A stretch of DNA of 64,000 nucleotides from contig NZ_JAKRYL010000003.1 in NCBI RefSeq assembly GCF_023555415.1, positions 124,001-188,000 of the forward strand, given 5' to 3'. This document shows, one piece after another, positions 34,978-42,982 of this stretch (position 1 is its first letter; every line of letters begins with the position of its first letter). Origin of the DNA: Halalkalibacter alkaliphilus. Its GTDB lineage: Bacteria > Bacillota > Bacilli > Bacillales > Bacillaceae_D. The position numbers were made by a program, and so were the translations under genes. The notes under the pieces were generated by a model that saw only the letters and a list, made by a program, of their open reading frames with translations, did not search any database and was not told the origin of the DNA.

Positions 34978-35024
34978 AATATTTAAATCTATGATATTTT
35001 ATTGATAGATAAGGAGGAGCAATC

Positions 35025-36692
35025 ATGAAAAAAACTTGGTGGAAAGAAGCAGTAGCTTATCAAATTTATCCGCGTAGCTTTATGGATTCGAACGGAGATG
35101 GGATTGGTGACATCCAAGGTGTCATTTCAAAATTAGATTATTTGAAAGCGCTTGGAATTGATGTGATTTGGATTTGTCCAATCTTTAGTTCGCCTAACGA
35201 TGATAACGGTTACGATATTAGTGACTATAAAGGAATAATGGCTGATTTTGGAACGATGGAAGATTTCGATCAGCTGCTTGAAGAAGTACATAAGAGAGAA
35301 ATGAAATTAATCCTCGACCTTGTTATTAATCATTCTTCTGATGAGCATCCTTGGTTTATCGAATCACGCTCTTCAAAAGACAATCCATACAGAGATTACT
35401 ATATTTGGCATAAAGGAAAGAAAGGGCAAGAGCCAAATAACTGGGAGTCAATTTTTGGAGGTTCGGCTTGGGAGTATGATGAGCGAACGGAAGAATACTT
35501 CATGCATGTGTTCTCACGTAAACAACCAGACCTGAATTGGGAAAATCCAAAGGTGAGAAATGAGCTTTATGACATGGTTAATTGGTGGTTAGATAAAGGA
35601 ATTGATGGATTTCGTGTAGATGCGATCTCTCATATAAAGAAAGTCGCTGGTTTTCCTGATTTGCCTAATCCAAAGAAAAAGAAGTATGTATCGTCGCTCG
35701 ATGGACATATGAACCAAGAGGGGATTCATGTTTTTCTCGAAGAGCTAAAGCGAGAAACATTTGATAAATATGATATTATGACGGTCGGTGAAGCCAATGG
35801 AGTAAAGGTGAATCAGGCAGAGCAATGGGTCGGAGAAGAAGATGGTTGTTTTGATATGATCTTTCAATTTGAACATCTAGATCTCTGGGGCAAAAGTACA
35901 AACGGGGGGTTAGACTTACCTGCTTTGAAAAAAACGTTAACAAGGTGGCAAACTGGTTTAGATGGAATGGGATGGAACGCCTTATTTCTAGAAAACCATG
36001 ATCAGCCACGTTCCGTTTCTACTTGGGGAAATAGTGAAGAGTACCGTGATCAATCGGCTAAAGCATTAGCGACGATGTATTTTCTAATGCAAGGAACCCC
36101 GTTTATTTATCAAGGTCAAGAAATAGGGATGACAAATGTAAAGTTTACTTCTATTAATGATTATAATGATGTTGCTATCAAAAATTTATATCGAAATGAA
36201 AGAGAAGAAGGCAAGTCACATGAGGAAATCATGGAGGTTATTTGGAAAAATGGCCGAGATAATTCAAGAACCCCAATGCAATGGAGCAATGGCGAAAATG
36301 CCGGGTTTACGACTGGTAGTCCTTGGTTAAAAATTAACCCGAATTATCAAGATATAAACGTTGAACAATCAATAGAAGATCATTCTTCAATTTACCATTA
36401 TTATAGAAAGCTTATTCAACTTAGGAAAGAAAACGATGTTCTTATTTATGGTAGTTATGATCTTGTCCTTGAAGACCATGAACAAGTATATGCTTACACT
36501 AGAACGATGGACGATGACATGTTTCTCATTCTTACCAACTTATTCGATGAGGAAGCAAAGGTTAAGTGGCCAACGAGTCTAAAAGGAAAAAATAAAGAGT
36601 TATTGATTAATAATTATAAAGTTGATTTGAATGAAGAGTTTTCTAATATAGTGTTAAAACCATATGAAGCAAGGGTTTATAAACTTAAATAG
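35025..36692 (+). CDS. GH13 alpha-glucosidase / oligo-1,6-glucosidase, copy 2
   Basis: A 555-aa GH13 enzyme, a tandem duplicate of the preceding gene with the same catalytic blocks ('GFRVDAISHIKK', 'MTVGEANGVKV', 'FLENHDQPR'). Differences cluster in the C-terminal beta domain, for example 'LFDEEAKVKWPTSLKGKNKELLINNYKVD' (region quoted in part, residues about 505-535). ATG at 35025 follows AAGGAGGAG. Each copy has its own operator and leader. The next gene is a PTS permease, so this copy may act on phosphorylated or PTS-derived disaccharides, but nothing in its active-site motifs shows this. Confidence 0.92.
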   Translation: MKKTWWKEAVAYQIYPRSFMDSNGDGIGDIQGVISKLDYLKALGIDVIWICPIFSSPNDDNGYDISDYKGIMADFGTMEDFDQLLEEVHKREMKLILDLVINHSSDEHPWFIESRSSKDNPYRDYYIWHKGKKGQEPNNWESIFGGSAWEYDERTEEYFMHVFSRKQPDLNWENPKVRNELYDMVNWWLDKGIDGFRVDAISHIKKVAGFPDLPNPKKKKYVSSLDGHMNQEGIHVFLEELKRETFDKYDIMTVGEANGVKVNQAEQWVGEEDGCFDMIFQFEHLDLWGKSTNGGLDLPALKKTLTRWQTGLDGMGWNALFLENHDQPRSVSTWGNSEEYRDQSAKALATMYFLMQGTPFIYQGQEIGMTNVKFTSINDYNDVAIKNLYRNEREEGKSHEEIMEVIWKNGRDNSRTPMQWSNGENAGFTTGSPWLKINPNYQDINVEQSIEDHSSIYHYYRKLIQLRKENDVLIYGSYDLVLEDHEQVYAYTRTMDDDMFLILTNLFDEEAKVKWPTSLKGKNKELLINNYKVDLNEEFSNIVLKPYEARVYKLK

Positions 36693-36698
36693 TATGTT

Positions 36699-36740
36699 TC
36701 ACCCTTCTGTGCAAACGGTTGCCTGATCCCAGAAGGGTGA
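36699..36740 (+). promoter_or_regulatory. Hairpin enclosing a MalR-type operator
   Basis: TCACCCTTCTG (36699-36709) pairs perfectly with CAGAAGGGTGA (36730-36740). The 20-nt loop contains the operator GCAAACGGTTGC (36711-36722). No U-run follows. It lies between malL copy 2 and the PTS gene and may combine an mRNA hairpin with a DNA operator or internal roadblock. Confidence 0.6.
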
Positions 36741-36762
36741 TGATTAATTGGGGGAAAAAGAA

Positions 36763-38406
36763 ATGAAAATCACATCGTTTGATTTTTGGCAAAAGTTTGG
36801 GAAGGCCTTAATTGTGGTGGTAGCTGTTATGCCAGCTGCAGGTATTATGATTTCATTAGGTAAGATGATTGCGATGTTTGAAGTGGATTTGGCTTTTGTT
36901 CAAACGAGCGCTGTTATTTTAGAAGAGCTAGGTTGGGCAATTATTGGGAATATGCATATTTTATTTGCAGTCGCAATTGGGGGATCTTGGGCGAAGGAGC
37001 GTGCAGGAGGAGCATTTGCTGCATTAGTTGCTTTTATTTTGATTAACCGTGTGACAGGTGCGTTTTTTGGAATTAATAGTAGCATGCTAGGAGATCCTGA
37101 CGCTACCGTAACATCAATCTTTGGAAGTGAATTAATTGTACAAGATTTCTTCACAGATGTCCTTGGTGCACCAGCTTTAAATATGGGAGTGTTTATTGGG
37201 ATTATTTCTGGATTCCTTGGTGCTGTTATCTTTAACAAATACTATAATTATGATAAATTACCACAAGCATTATCATTCTTTAATGGAAAGCGCTTCGTTC
37301 CGTTTGTTGTTATTTTATGGTCAGTTGTGACCGCATTAGTTCTTTCATTAGTCTGGCCAGTTATACAAGGCAGTTTAAATGACTTTGGTCGTTGGGTTGC
37401 TACATCTAGAGATACTGCTCCATTTCTAGCTCCATTTATTTACGGAGCAGTAGAAAGATTGTTGCTTCCTTTTGGATTGCATCATATGTTAACGATACCA
37501 ATGAACTTCACAAACCTTGGTGGTACATATACCATTTTAACAGGGACAAATGCAGGACAGGTTGTTGCTGGTCAAGAGCCGCTTTGGTTTGCATGGATTG
37601 CTGATCTGAATAATTTAAGAGCCGCAGGTGATCTTGCCGCTTATAACCAGTTATTAGCTGAGGTGACCCCTGCTCGTTTTAAAGTAGGACAAATGATTCT
37701 TTCTACTGCTGCCTTAATGGGGATTGCGATCGCGATGTATCGTAATGTCGACCCAGATAAACGAACAAAATACAAATCCATGTTCTTTTCTGCTGGACTT
37801 GCAGTCTTCTTAACGGGAGTAACGGAACCGATTGAATTTATGTTTATGTTTATTGCTCCTGTTCTATATATCGTGTACGCGCTTATGACTGGGCTTGCTT
37901 TTGCAGTCGTTGATCTTGTTGATATTCGTCTTTCATCTATGGGGATGTTGGAGCTATTAACGAGAACTCCGATGGCAATTAGAGCAGGATTATGGTTAGA
38001 CTTTGTTAACTTCATTGTTGCTTGTGCCGTATTTTTTGGGTTGAATTTTGTCGTTGCTAATTTCATGATTAAGAAGTTTAAATTTGCTACTCCAGGTCGT
38101 TTGGGGAACTATATTGATGAAGGAAGCGATCAAAATACTCAAAAAGGCAATGGCAAACAACCTGATGAGTCTTTAGCTAGCTCCATTATTGCATTACTAG
38201 GCGGTAGAGATAATATTGAGGAAGTCGATGCGTGTATGACAAGACTTCGTGTAACGATAAAGGATATTAATGCCGTTGCATCTGAGGAAGAGTGGAAGAA
38301 AAACGGTGCATTAGGTTTGATTGTTAAAGGTAAGGGTGTTCAAGCAATCTATGGTCCAAAAGCGGATATTATTAAATCTGATATTCAAGACCGAATAGGA
38401 GCGTAA
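36763..38406 (+). CDS. PTS EIIBC component, alpha-glucoside/maltose type
   Basis: A 547-aa membrane permease of the glucose/maltose PTS group. The EIIC domain (about 1-440) starts 'FGKALIVVVAVMPAAGIMISLGK' (partial) and contains 'GLHHMLTIPMNF' and 'GVTEPIEFMFMFIAP'. A linker leads to a C-terminal EIIB domain whose phosphorylated cysteine is Cys491 in 'DACMTRLRV'. There is no EIIA domain, so it must borrow one from another protein. ATG at 36763 follows TTGGGGGAAAAAGAA; the upstream TTG is part of that site. Substrates could be maltose, sucrose or another alpha-glucoside; neighbours support both. Confidence 0.9.
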   Translation: MKITSFDFWQKFGKALIVVVAVMPAAGIMISLGKMIAMFEVDLAFVQTSAVILEELGWAIIGNMHILFAVAIGGSWAKERAGGAFAALVAFILINRVTGAFFGINSSMLGDPDATVTSIFGSELIVQDFFTDVLGAPALNMGVFIGIISGFLGAVIFNKYYNYDKLPQALSFFNGKRFVPFVVILWSVVTALVLSLVWPVIQGSLNDFGRWVATSRDTAPFLAPFIYGAVERLLLPFGLHHMLTIPMNFTNLGGTYTILTGTNAGQVVAGQEPLWFAWIADLNNLRAAGDLAAYNQLLAEVTPARFKVGQMILSTAALMGIAIAMYRNVDPDKRTKYKSMFFSAGLAVFLTGVTEPIEFMFMFIAPVLYIVYALMTGLAFAVVDLVDIRLSSMGMLELLTRTPMAIRAGLWLDFVNFIVACAVFFGLNFVVANFMIKKFKFATPGRLGNYIDEGSDQNTQKGNGKQPDESLASSIIALLGGRDNIEEVDACMTRLRVTIKDINAVASEEEWKKNGALGLIVKGKGVQAIYGPKADIIKSDIQDRIGA

Positions 38407-38409
38407 TAC

Positions 38410-39198
38410 ATGAAACTGTTAACATTAAATTGCCATGCATGGCAGGAGGACAATCAACTAGACAAGATAAAAACGTTAGCAAAAGTGATTAAAGAAAATT
38501 CCTATGATGTTATTGCTTTACAAGAAGTGAGTCAGTCAATTCAAGAAGAAACTATTGAAGGTGCTGTAAAAAAAGACAATTATGTTTTAGTGTTGCTGAA
38601 TGAGTTAAAGGCACTCGGTGTTTGTGACTATGATTATGTGTGGGATTTTGCACATATTGGATTTGAAGTATATGAAGAAGGTCTGGCGATAGTAACAAAA
38701 CATAAAATCGAAAAAGAACACTCTTTCTTTATTTCTCAATCTGATGATACGAATAACTGGAAAACAAGAAAAATTGTTGGTGCGACGATTTCTTACAACG
38801 AGGAGCCCATTACTTTTTATTCTTGCCACCTCGGCTGGTGGAACGACGAAGAAGAATCGTATTTGCATCAAGTCGACTCACTCTATTCAATTGTTCGAAA
38901 GAATGAACGTTACTTCTTAATGGGAGACTTTAATAATGATGCTAGCGTAAAAGAGGAAGGCTATGATTATATTCTTGGGAAAGGTCTTTTCGATACGTAC
39001 CAGCTAGCAGAAGAAAAAGATAAAGGTACAACCGTAGAAGGAAAGATTGCTGGCTGGGATCAAAACAAGCGTGATTTACGAATTGATTATATTTTTACGA
39101 ACGCTCTAGTTGAAGTGAAAAAATCCAATGTGATTTTTAATGGGGTGAATCAGCCAATCATTTCAGATCACTTTGGTGTAGAAGTTGAAACGATCTAA
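38410..39198 (+). CDS. Endonuclease/exonuclease/phosphatase-fold protein
   Basis: A 262-aa member of the EEP superfamily (nucleases, sphingomyelinases, inositol phosphatases). Motifs are 'LTLNCHAWQ' with Asn7, 'DVIALQEVS' with the metal ligand Glu39, 'FLMGDFNNDAS', and C-terminal 'IISDHFGVEVE' with the catalytic His. No signal peptide, so it is cytoplasmic. It starts 3 bp after the PTS gene and precedes a GH32 hydrolase. Similar proteins occur beside sugar PTS genes in other Firmicutes, but I know of no assigned substrate. A phosphodiester or sugar-phosphate bond is plausible. Confidence 0.85.
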   Translation: MKLLTLNCHAWQEDNQLDKIKTLAKVIKENSYDVIALQEVSQSIQEETIEGAVKKDNYVLVLLNELKALGVCDYDYVWDFAHIGFEVYEEGLAIVTKHKIEKEHSFFISQSDDTNNWKTRKIVGATISYNEEPITFYSCHLGWWNDEEESYLHQVDSLYSIVRKNERYFLMGDFNNDASVKEEGYDYILGKGLFDTYQLAEEKDKGTTVEGKIAGWDQNKRDLRIDYIFTNALVEVKKSNVIFNGVNQPIISDHFGVEVETI

Positions 39199-39290
39199 AC
39201 AATTGATATTATGTTATTCATTAGTTTTATTAGTGAATGAACATATCTGTCTTAAGAGCTAGTAGGAATAAAAAATATTTGGAGGCAGAC

Positions 39291-40772
39291 ATGGATAAGC
39301 ATCAACAGCAAATTGAAAAAGCTAATCAAGAAGTAAATAAATTAAAAGAACAAGTTAAAAGCCACGAATGGAACTTACAGTACCATGTGATGCCGCAAGC
39401 AAATTGGATGAACGATCCAAATGGGTTCTCTTTCTTTATGGGAGAGTATCACCTTTTTTATCAACATCATCCATATGATCCTAAATGGGGCCCGATGCAT
39501 TGGGGACATGTCAAAAGCAAAGATCTTGTTCATTGGGAACATTTACCTATTGCCTTGGCTCCTAGTGAGGATTATGACAAAGACGGTTGCTTCTCTGGTA
39601 GTGCAATTGAGAAAGATGGAAAACTCTATTTAATGTACACAGGGAATGTCTGGATTGAAGGAAAACTAGATGAAGATTTAAAACAAGTACAGGCCATAGC
39701 CGTAAGTGACGATGGGATACATTTTGAAAAGATAAAAGAAAACCCTGTTATTTCAGAAGTGCCTGAAGGGGATATTAATATTTTTCATTTTCGAGATCCA
39801 AAAGTATGGAAACATGAGGGGGCTTACTATTGCGTTTTAGGGTCTAAGACGAAAAGCAATACAGGACAAGTATTGTTATACCGTTCTTCTAACTTAATTG
39901 ATTGGGAGTTTGTATCCGTCATGGCAAAGGGGGAGGGCAATTTCGGATTTATGTGGGAATGTCCCGATCTGTTCGAGCTTGAAGGAAAAGAAGTTTTGGT
40001 GATGTCTCCACAAGGGGTTAAGCCTGAAGGTAACGATTATCACAACCTACATCAAGCTGGTTATGTAATTGGTCAGCTTAATTACCAAACTGGAATCTTC
40101 CAATATGGTCCGTATTACACATTGGATCATGGCTTTGATTTTTATGCTCCGCAAACGATGGTTGATGATAAAGGACGGAGAATTCTTATTGGATGGATGG
40201 ATATGTGGGAAAGTGATATGCCGACCCAAGAATTTGGCTATTCAGGTGCAATGACAATTCCGAGAATCGTGTCATTAAGAAATGATAGATTGTATACATT
40301 ACCAGTTCCTGAACTAGAAGATCTGCGTGAAGAAGAAACGTACTATTCTGATGTTCTGATTGAAGGGGAAACGTCATTAAAAGGAGTTCACGGAGACTGC
40401 TTAGAATTAAAAATGAAAATTGATGTCAAAGATGCGACAACCTTTGGTTTAAAGGTAAGGCAGGATGCTGTAACAAAACAAGAGACAGTATTGACATTTG
40501 ATAAACGCGATGGTCTCGTTATACTTGATCGTACGAAAGCTGGGAAAGGTCCAGGTGGAGTTCGTAAAACAACGGTGTCTATGGTTAAGACTATCACCTT
40601 GCAAATCTTCATTGATAAATCGTCAGTAGAAATATTTATTAATGAAGGAGAAAAAGTAATGAGTGCTAGAGTTTTCCCAACGAAAGAGGCGCAAGGTATC
40701 ACGTTCTTTGCTGATCATTCAGTTGAAATAAAAAGCTTATCTAAATGGAGTTTAAAGAAAGCGATTAAGTAG
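39291..40772 (+). CDS. sacA: GH32 sucrose-6-phosphate hydrolase (invertase)
   Basis: A 493-aa beta-fructosidase that would split sucrose-6-phosphate into glucose-6-phosphate and fructose. GH32 signatures: 'WMNDPNG' with nucleophile Asp42, 'FRDPKV' with Asp169, and 'WECPDLF' with acid/base Glu223. A C-terminal beta-sandwich follows. An N-terminal helical extension (residues 1-30, Gln/Lys/Glu-rich) is longer than usual. I use the ATG at 39291 after TTGGAGGCAGAC; an ATG at 39237 has no binding site. Being last in the malL-PTS-EEP run, it suggests the PTS imports sucrose or that the cluster handles mixed alpha-glucosides. Confidence 0.92.
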   Translation: MDKHQQQIEKANQEVNKLKEQVKSHEWNLQYHVMPQANWMNDPNGFSFFMGEYHLFYQHHPYDPKWGPMHWGHVKSKDLVHWEHLPIALAPSEDYDKDGCFSGSAIEKDGKLYLMYTGNVWIEGKLDEDLKQVQAIAVSDDGIHFEKIKENPVISEVPEGDINIFHFRDPKVWKHEGAYYCVLGSKTKSNTGQVLLYRSSNLIDWEFVSVMAKGEGNFGFMWECPDLFELEGKEVLVMSPQGVKPEGNDYHNLHQAGYVIGQLNYQTGIFQYGPYYTLDHGFDFYAPQTMVDDKGRRILIGWMDMWESDMPTQEFGYSGAMTIPRIVSLRNDRLYTLPVPELEDLREEETYYSDVLIEGETSLKGVHGDCLELKMKIDVKDATTFGLKVRQDAVTKQETVLTFDKRDGLVILDRTKAGKGPGGVRKTTVSMVKTITLQIFIDKSSVEIFINEGEKVMSARVFPTKEAQGITFFADHSVEIKSLSKWSLKKAIK

Positions 40773-40777
40773 TTTTT

Positions 40778-40815
40778 GGACCCTTATCTAAGAAGGGTAG
40801 GGGTCCATTTTTTCT
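40778..40815 (+). terminator. Terminator after the GH32 gene
   Basis: TGGACCCTTATCT pairs with AGGGTAGGGGTCCA (loop AAGA region), followed by TTTTTT. Confidence 0.82.
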
Positions 40816-40873
40816 GCAAATAAAGGTTGTTTTTTACTGTTGTTTATTTTAAAATATAGGTAATTCAGTATTG

Positions 40874-40887
40874 TGAAAACGCTATCG
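40874..40887 (+). promoter_or_regulatory. cre-like operator before the next LacI gene
   Basis: TGAAAACGCTATCG matches 13 of 14 cre positions, 41 bp before the ATG at 40928. Confidence 0.5.
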
Positions 40888-40927
40888 TTAAAGCGTCATC
40901 ACTCCTGAGAAAAGAAAGGAGGATACG

Positions 40928-41914
40928 ATGGCAACGATTGAAGATGTAGCTAAATTAGCTGGATTATCAAGATCTACGGTCTCTCGAGTGATTAATAATC
41001 ACCCGTATGTTACGGAGAGAAAAAAACAGCTTGTTTATCAGGCAATGAAAGAATTAGATTATTATCCTAACTCATCTGCGCAACGTCTGAGAAAGCAAAA
41101 AACCGACACGATTGCTGTACTTGTTCCAAGTCTGACGAATCCATTCTTTCCTTTTCTTATTGAAGGGTTGGAAACAGTAGCTGTGGAGAATGGGTTGCAA
41201 TTGCTCATTTGTCAAACACATCAAAATAAGGACAAGGAGCGAAACTACTTGCAACTATTACAAACTAAGCAAGTAGATGGTTTGATCTTTACTTCTTTAG
41301 AAAATGATTGGGATTCCATTGCACCATTTAAGGAATCTGGTCCGATAATTATGTGTAATGAATATCGATCAGAGGCAACGGTTCCAGTCGTACGACTAGA
41401 CCAAGTAAAGGGAAGTTATCTGGGGGCAAAGCATTTAATTGAAAGCGGACATAAGAAAATTGCCTATTGTGGAAATAACAAAGGTGAGCTTGGCGCTGAT
41501 CGGGAAACAGGGTTTCTTGCTGCATTAGATGAATATAACATTGAAATGAATAATCAGTGGATTTTCAGAGATACACCTAGTATTGAAACTGGCAAAAGGA
41601 TCTTAAGAACGATTCTATCTCTTGAAGATCAACCAACAGCCGTTTTTGCTGGAAGTGATGAAGTAGGGGCAGGTATTATTAAAGAAGCTAAATTACAAGG
41701 CATGCAGATTCCAGAGGATTTAGCTGTCATTGGTTTTGATGATCTACCAGTTGCTCAATTGATGGAACCATCTTTGACTACAGTGAAGCAGCCAATTAAA
41801 GAAATGGGACAAAAAACGATGGAGATTATGGTGTCCATGTTAACAAATCAAGATAAAGTCAACGAAGATGTAATTGAGCTTCCTATTCAATTAATTAAGA
41901 GAGAATCGGTCTGA
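40928..41914 (+). CDS. LacI-family regulator flanked by an operator array
   Basis: A 328-aa LacI/GalR repressor: helix-turn-helix 'MATIEDVAKLAGLSRSTVSRVI', then a core with 'PSLTNPFFPFLIEGLETVAVENG', 'HLIESGHKKIAYCG' and 'FAGSDEVGAGIIKEAKLQG' (each in part). ATG at 40928 follows AAGGAGGATACG. Its stop codon lies inside the first of five TGAGANCGATCTCA-like palindromes that run to 42104, making it the likely reader of that array and controller of the ThuA/Gfo-Idh operon. It may instead control the upstream sucrose/alpha-glucoside genes. Confidence 0.9.
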   Translation: MATIEDVAKLAGLSRSTVSRVINNHPYVTERKKQLVYQAMKELDYYPNSSAQRLRKQKTDTIAVLVPSLTNPFFPFLIEGLETVAVENGLQLLICQTHQNKDKERNYLQLLQTKQVDGLIFTSLENDWDSIAPFKESGPIIMCNEYRSEATVPVVRLDQVKGSYLGAKHLIESGHKKIAYCGNNKGELGADRETGFLAALDEYNIEMNNQWIFRDTPSIETGKRILRTILSLEDQPTAVFAGSDEVGAGIIKEAKLQGMQIPEDLAVIGFDDLPVAQLMEPSLTTVKQPIKEMGQKTMEIMVSMLTNQDKVNEDVIELPIQLIKRESV

Positions 41915-41916
41915 TG

Positions 41917-42104
41917 TGAGATCGATCTCACATCAAACCTCATTGAATAGAAGGCTAATATTTTAATAGAATATATGAGAACGATCTCATAAACTTTACT
42001 TTTTATTTAATATGAGAATGATCTCACAAAACTTCATTTTTTATTTAATATGAGAATGATCTCACAAAACTTCATTTTTTATCGACCGTATGAGAACGAT
42101 CTCA
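41917..42104. repeat. Array of five palindromic operators
   Basis: TGAGATCGATCTCA at 41917-41930, TGAGAACGATCTCA at 41976-41989 and 42091-42104, and TGAGAATGATCTCA at 42013-42026 and 42051-42064. The first sits in a 22-bp perfect palindrome (41913-41934) that overlaps the LacI stop codon. The last four recur every 37-40 bp, and their linkers are direct repeats (CAAAACTTCATTTTTTAT twice). The arms and central CG fit LacI-family operators. The remaining 120 bp up to the ThuA-like gene show no clear promoter or gene. Confidence 0.8.
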
Positions 42105-42225
42105 TATAGGAGGTGTTTAGTCTTCTCGATTAGTAAATTACTAAAATTCTGGAGAAAGTAACACTAAAGTCAATCAGGTAAGCAATTAAATAATAAATCA
42201 GTTAAGAATCAGAGGAGGAAATATG

Positions 42226-42939
42226 ATGGTAAACGTAACAGTATGGAATGAAAATCGTCATGAACAAAAAAACCCGGTTGTGCGAGACATTTATCCTGAA
42301 GGTATTCATGGTGCTATTGCAAATTTCTTAAAGGAAGATCAAGTGCAAGTGAAAACAGCAACACTTGATGATCCAGAACACGGTTTGACTGAGGAGGTAC
42401 TCAACTCAACCGACGTCTTAATCTGGTGGGGACATTTGGCTCATAATGAAGTTGATGATGTGATTGTTGAAAAAGTAAAACAGAGAGTGCTTGAAGGGAT
42501 GGGGCTTATCGTCCTTCACTCAGGACATTTCTCAAAAATTTTTAAAACATTAATGGGAACGACTTGTGATTTGAAATGGCGTGAAGCAAATGATAAAGAA
42601 CGTTTATGGATTATAGACCCAAGTCACCCTATCGTAGAGGGCATCGGTGAGTTCATTGAACTAGAAGAAGAAGAAATGTATGGAGAGCATTTCGATATTC
42701 CAGCCCCGGATCAATTGATTATGATGAGTTGGTTTAGTGGTGGAGAAGTATTTAGAAGCGGTTGTACGTATCAAAGAGGGAAAGGGAAGATCTTCTACTT
42801 CCGTCCTGGACATGAGACGTATCCAACGTACCATAACGAAGAAATACAAAAAGTTATCAAGAATGCTGTTAAGTGGGCGAAGCCAACAGATCGAAATATG
42901 CCTGTTTATGGAAATGCAAAACCGTTAGAAAATATTTAA
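42226..42939 (+). CDS. ThuA-like protein
   Basis: A 237-aa protein of the ThuA (trehalose utilisation) family, class I glutamine-amidotransferase-like fold. Seen: '[13 protein letters not shown]', '[14 protein letters not shown]', '[12 protein letters not shown]', '[15 protein letters not shown]' and '[18 protein letters not shown]'. No signal peptide. I take the second of two adjacent ATGs (42226), 7 bp after GGAGG. In rhizobia ThuA acts with a Gfo/Idh oxidoreductase on 3-keto-disaccharides. Here it is followed by two Gfo/Idh genes and a TIM-barrel gene, matching that theme. The exact reaction is not known to me. Confidence 0.88.
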   Translation: MVNVTVWNENRHEQKNPVVRDIYPEGIHGAIANFLKEDQVQVKTATLDDPEHGLTEEVLNSTDVLIWWGHLAHNEVDDVIVEKVKQRVLEGMGLIVLHSGHFSKIFKTLMGTTCDLKWREANDKERLWIIDPSHPIVEGIGEFIELEEEEMYGEHFDIPAPDQLIMMSWFSGGEVFRSGCTYQRGKGKIFYFRPGHETYPTYHNEEIQKVIKNAVKWAKPTDRNMPVYGNAKPLENI

Positions 42940-42982
42940 ATAATAATTTGATTAATAATTTAATTAATAGGGGGAATTGTAC

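Noticed and set aside
37641-38066. 141-codon minus-strand frame
   Set aside because: It is the antisense shadow of the PTS EIIC gene, with no binding site and a nonsense-like composition.
41913-42104. CRISPR array
   Set aside because: Repeats are only 14 bp palindromes, the spacers are themselves AT-rich near-repeats of 23-25 bp, and there are no cas genes. It fits an operator array better.
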